A stretch of 7,860 nucleotides of DNA from CAZNPU01 sp964575335 (lineage in GTDB: Bacteria > Planctomycetota > Phycisphaerae > Phycisphaerales > SM1A02): contig CAZNPU010000050.1 of the NCBI GenBank assembly GCA_964575335.1, forward strand, positions 1-7,860. The letters are read 5' to 3'. The notes beneath the pieces are model-generated. The model was not told where the DNA came from, ran no database searches, and saw only the letters and a program-made list of their open reading frames with translations. Both the position numbers and the translations under genes were made by a program. Below are positions 5,606 through 7,860 of the stretch, piece by piece; positions within the stretch are counted from its first letter, which is position 1; every line of letters starts with the position of its first letter.

Positions 5606-7399
5606 TCAGTCAGATCGGGGCGCTGCCGGTTCAATACGCAGGAATTGATCGGATCGGAACGCGGAGGCGCCGAGTTCGGGCGTCGGTTGCACCGGGCCGT
5701 TGACGGCAAGCTGCCGGTTTGAGAACGTAGCGGCAATTTCGATCCCAAGAAGCGCAACCAGCATCACAGCAAGGCCGATTCGGCCCGCAACGCGCCAGGA
5801 ATCGCTGTGTTGAACCTTGGAATGCAGGCGGCCGATCAACGTGTCGAACGCAATCGCCATGAAAATGAAAAACGCCGGCAGGATGGAAACGGCCTGTCGT
5901 GCGTAGCCGTAAAACAGCGCCGTGACGATGAGCTTGTATGCGATGATGACGAGCCAGATGCCGGCTTGTTTACGCATCGTCGCGATGACAATGCCAAACA
6001 CAAGCGAGGCGTATACGAAAAGTTGCCAGATGGTTGCAGCGCTGCCTGGGGTGGGCGTGATCATGTCAACAGGGCGGCGGACGCCTGCGTGACCATGCGG
6101 CAGATTGCACGCGGTAAAGCCCAGCGTAATGCCATCTGCAAAGTTCGTGAGCTTGCGTCCAACCAAGCCCATCCAGCCCTTCACATCGCTGGTGATGAAG
6201 CCCCAGCCTACAGCAAACCCGTGATTGATCAGCCGCAGATGATCGGGCCGGGCGGGATACAAGTTGATGTCGGGTTCGCCCGGCGAGATCATGGCTGCTT
6301 TGCTGAACCCGCCGCCCGCGTCGGGATGATTGGCCAGAGCGAAGTCAAGCCCGCCTTTCATTGACACCAGCACGAAAGGCGAGATCGGTTCCGGCACGTA
6401 GCCGTACACATCAAGAAAGAACGCTTCAACGTCCGCAGCAGTGATTTCGCGTTTGCCTTTGGTTGCGTTGTAATAGGTGGCGGCGCCGAAACTGCCTTCG
6501 CGGGTGAAAGCGGGCAGGCCGTTGAGGTACTTGCGAGCATCGTCCGTCCACGTCGGCCGCGCCAACTCGTACGGCGGGGTTTGATCGGCGACCGTATTGA
6601 ATTTACGAATTGCATTTGCGCCGTGAATGCTCCAGGGCAAACAGATTGCGATTGACGCAATGAACACGCATCCGAGCATCATCGCGCATTGATGAAAGGC
6701 AATTTTTGCCACCGCATCGCTGCCTGCAGATTCGTCTTTTTCGCTTGCATGCGCTTTCACATGCCATCGCCATGCTAGATAGCCAAGCAGCATTACCAGC
6801 AGCAGCGAATGCTCTGCGCGGACCAGTGTCGCCAAACCATGCAGCAAACCGAGCACGATCGCCAGCCACACTACCGGCCGGCGCAGCAGTTCCAGTGTGG
6901 CCAGCACAATGCCCATCACGAGCAGTAAATAGATCGTTTCATTATTCAGCGATGTTGCCGTGACATGCAGACCGAAGGAGAACACGCACAGCGCTGTGGC
7001 CATGAGCGCGATTCGCCGGCTGAACACGCGCGCAAAACACAGATACGCCAGCGCACAGGCGGCAGCGGAAACTGTGCACCAGATCACCTTGATGGCTGTA
7101 AACGGCGGCTGCGTCGCATCGACCGGCAGCCAGTAGAGCAGATATGCAACGCCCGGCGTGCGCAGCGGCAGGTCGAATTCAAAATCCTCGCCTTGCCTGA
7201 GCGATTTGGCCCATTCAACCCACGTCAGCGCATCGCCTTCATAAAAAATCGAGTGCGGCCAGGCGCGGTCGGGCGATGCGTACAGAAACAGCAGCCGGAC
7301 GAGAATCGCAACTGCAAAAACGGCGCACGCCAGCGTGAAGTCGGAATATCCACGCAGCGGCGCTGCAGTGTTCGTGGTCTGTGTCAGATTGGAGTGCAT
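5606..7399 (-). CDS. Polytopic GT-C glycosyltransferase, GT39/ArnT-like (PMT_2 type), 597 aa
   Basis: An integral inner-membrane sugar transferase of the family that uses polyprenyl-phosphate sugars to glycosylate proteins or lipids on the outer face. A first membrane segment (about 20-40) is followed by a periplasmic loop with EGDALTWVEWAKSL (54-67); the acidic E54/D56 sits where GT-C enzymes carry catalytic or metal-binding acids. RTPGVAYLLYW (80-90) matches the 'RTPGYP' element of PMT_2 proteins. Further hydrophobic segments lie near 102-122, 128-146, 154-172, 174-195, 197-211 and 236-256. A long hydrophilic stretch (about 257-452) is probably periplasmic, and four more segments follow near 453-472, 479-497, 500-518 and 540-558. 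YGYARQAVSILP (497-508) resembles the C-terminal 'RY..P..P' region. Start ATG 7399 has GGAG 5 bases upstream. The acceptor and sugar are unknown. Divergent from the CoA-transferase gene; ALDH lies downstream. Confidence 0.85.
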   Translation of the reverse strand: MHSNLTQTTNTAAPLRGYSDFTLACAVFAVAILVRLLFLYASPDRAWPHSIFYEGDALTWVEWAKSLRQGEDFEFDLPLRTPGVAYLLYWLPVDATQPPFTAIKVIWCTVSAAACALAYLCFARVFSRRIALMATALCVFSFGLHVTATSLNNETIYLLLVMGIVLATLELLRRPVVWLAIVLGLLHGLATLVRAEHSLLLVMLLGYLAWRWHVKAHASEKDESAGSDAVAKIAFHQCAMMLGCVFIASIAICLPWSIHGANAIRKFNTVADQTPPYELARPTWTDDARKYLNGLPAFTREGSFGAATYYNATKGKREITAADVEAFFLDVYGYVPEPISPFVLVSMKGGLDFALANHPDAGGGFSKAAMISPGEPDINLYPARPDHLRLINHGFAVGWGFITSDVKGWMGLVGRKLTNFADGITLGFTACNLPHGHAGVRRPVDMITPTPGSAATIWQLFVYASLVFGIVIATMRKQAGIWLVIIAYKLIVTALFYGYARQAVSILPAFFIFMAIAFDTLIGRLHSKVQHSDSWRVAGRIGLAVMLVALLGIEIAATFSNRQLAVNGPVQPTPELGASAFRSDQFLRIEPAAPRSD

Positions 7400-7404
7400 G
7401 CATG

Positions 7405-7408
7405 CTCC
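7405..7408 (-). promoter_or_regulatory. Ribosome binding site of the glycosyltransferase
   Basis: On the minus strand GGAG lies 5 bases before ATG 7399. An out-of-frame ATG at 7403 sits between them, so the GGAG spacing supports 7399 as the start used. Confidence 0.65.
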
Positions 7409-7504
7409 GCAGCGGGTCGGTGGTGAACATGATGCCAGCGGCCTTCAACGCCTTCCACCGTCTGCCGGCCTTTCCTGCATCCCCCGTTTCGTCCGAATGA
7501 ATGG

Positions 7505-7549
7505 CCGCTTCAGCCAGCGGATGGAGTATAACACGTCAGCTCGAAGCTG
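7505..7549. repeat. Two short inverted repeats flanking the leftward -10
   Basis: CCGCT-6-AGCGG (7505-7520) falls around the expected transcription start of the glycosyltransferase, and CAGCT-CGA-AGCTG (7537-7549) lies just upstream of its extended -10. Arms are only 5 bp, so either could be chance; position is what makes them of interest. Confidence 0.3.
7525..7533 (-). promoter_or_regulatory. Extended -10 promoter candidate for the glycosyltransferase
   Basis: Read leftwards, TGT-TATACT is an extended -10 with five of six -10 bases. No -35 is recognisable at the usual distance. The predicted leader to ATG 7399 is about 120 bases. Confidence 0.45.
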
Positions 7550-7572
7550 CCCGCAGCCTTCCGTGGGGGATT

Positions 7573-7588
7573 CGCTTCGAGCGAAGCG
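7573..7588. repeat. Inverted repeat, 7-bp arms, upstream of the CoA-transferase promoter
   Basis: CGCTTCG-AG-CGAAGCG is a near-perfect palindrome with a 2-base centre, centred about 33 bases upstream of the rightward -10. The compact dyad looks more like a repressor or activator operator than a transcript hairpin. Confidence 0.6.
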
Positions 7589-7590
7589 GG

Positions 7591-7606
7591 GAGACGATCC
7601 CGTCTC
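7591..7606. repeat. Inverted repeat, 6-bp arms, in the -35 zone of the CoA-transferase promoter
   Basis: GAGACG-ATCC-CGTCTC has perfect 6-bp arms and a 4-base centre. It ends one base before the extended -10 and occupies the place of the -35, so a protein bound here would block or replace normal polymerase contacts. Confidence 0.6.
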
Positions 7607-7607
7607 G

Positions 7608-7616
7608 TGGTATACT
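7608..7616 (+). promoter_or_regulatory. Extended -10 promoter candidate for the CoA-transferase gene
   Basis: TGG-TATACT is an extended -10 with five of six -10 bases and no -35. Transcription would start near 7623, giving a leader of about 33 bases to ATG 7656. Confidence 0.5.
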
Positions 7617-7655
7617 GGCCTGAAGGTTTTTCTTGGTTTTCGACGACACATTCCC

Positions 7656-7860
7656 ATGCCACTGAACCGCAATCAAATCGCCAAACGTGCCGCGAAGGAA
7701 CTTCGCGATGGGTTTTACGTCAACCTCGGCATCGGCATGCCAACGCTGGTGGCCAACCATGTGCCGCCGGGCATGACGGTATGGCTGCAGTCTGAGAACG
7801 GCCTGCTCGGTATGGGACCGTTCCCATACGAGGACGAGGTTGACCCCGATCTGATCAACG
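7656..7860 (+). CDS. scoB: 3-oxoacid (succinyl-CoA:acetoacetate) CoA-transferase subunit B, N-terminal 68 residues
   Basis: Family I CoA transferase, small (beta) subunit, which moves CoA between succinyl-CoA and acetoacetate or a related 3-oxoacid; the active enzyme needs a partner subunit A. Visible features are RAAKELRDGFYVNLGIG (11-27), the GIGMPT loop (25-30) and QSENGLLGMGPFP (45-57), in which E47 is the catalytic glutamate that forms the enzyme-CoA thioester. DEVDPDLIN (60-68) follows as in bacterial SCOT B proteins. Only about a third of the usual length (a little over 200 residues) is in the window. ATG 7656 begins the family similarity; there is no Shine-Dalgarno ahead of it. Subunit A, often encoded directly upstream, is not there: the upstream neighbour is the divergent glycosyltransferase, so A must be downstream or elsewhere. 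The related 3-oxoadipate transferase subunit (PcaJ/CatJ) is the alternative. Confidence 0.92.
   Translation, partial: MPLNRNQIAKRAAKELRDGFYVNLGIGMPTLVANHVPPGMTVWLQSENGLLGMGPFPYEDEVDPDLIN

Noticed and set aside
5533..5757. N-terminal extension of the ALDH frame by 75 codons
   Set aside because: It overlaps the 3' end of the glycosyltransferase gene by about 150 bases, contributes no ALDH sequence and passes through the intergenic hairpin.
5807..6364. Plus-strand open frame of 185 codons
   Set aside because: Antisense to the glycosyltransferase, whose frame shows regular membrane segments; the shadow has no hydrophobic or domain pattern.
7621..7640. T-rich stretch after the CoA-transferase promoter as a possible terminator or attenuator
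   Set aside because: The T runs are interrupted and the preceding inverted repeats are over 15 bases away with the -10 element in between; no stem directly precedes the T run.

Overview
The window looks like chromosomal DNA of a GC-rich bacterium, most likely a planctomycete and possibly the class Phycisphaerae. This rests on family resemblance recalled from memory, not on a search. The clues are a secreted protein with secretin-type N-terminal modules and a YDVRDL motif, a zinc ribbon / DUF2007-like / zinc ribbon protein, a small exported protein ending in a PNGF-type motif, and genes that often lack a clear Shine-Dalgarno. There is no rRNA, tRNA, CRISPR array, insertion sequence or phage gene. 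It reads as ordinary chromosome, not an accessory island, and I do not see a convincing new multi-gene system.

Layout. Positions 1-1069 (minus) hold the N-terminal 356 codons of an exported secretin-domain-like protein that runs off the left edge. Upstream of it on the same strand is a complete Nudix hydrolase (1222-1893). A short divergent spacer with a weak extended -10 promoter leads to three plus-strand genes: a double zinc-ribbon protein (2009-2443), a small exported protein of unknown function (2684-3142) and a class I SAM-dependent methyltransferase of the METTL/Methyltransf_16 type (3193-3912). The last has its own promoter-like hexamers 12 bases before its start codon.

A strong hairpin terminator (3916-3947) separates that block from a convergent minus-strand pair. 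These are a polytopic GT-C glycosyltransferase (5606-7399) and, downstream of it, an ALDH7/antiquitin-type dehydrogenase (3967-5532), probably acting on the lysine breakdown product piperideine-6-carboxylate / aminoadipate semialdehyde. The 73-base gap between them contains a clean hairpin bracketed by a 7-base direct repeat.

A 256-base divergent spacer (7400-7655) then separates the glycosyltransferase from the start of a plus-strand 3-oxoacid CoA-transferase subunit B gene (7656 to the right edge). This spacer carries two outward-facing extended -10 promoters and stacked inverted repeats, and is the most structured non-coding DNA in the window.

Functionally the genes are mixed housekeeping. 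The ALDH7 enzyme and the CoA transferase could both serve amino-acid or short-chain acid catabolism, but they are on opposite strands and only loosely linked. The two zinc-ribbon/exported genes and the secretin-like protein are of uncharacterised function.
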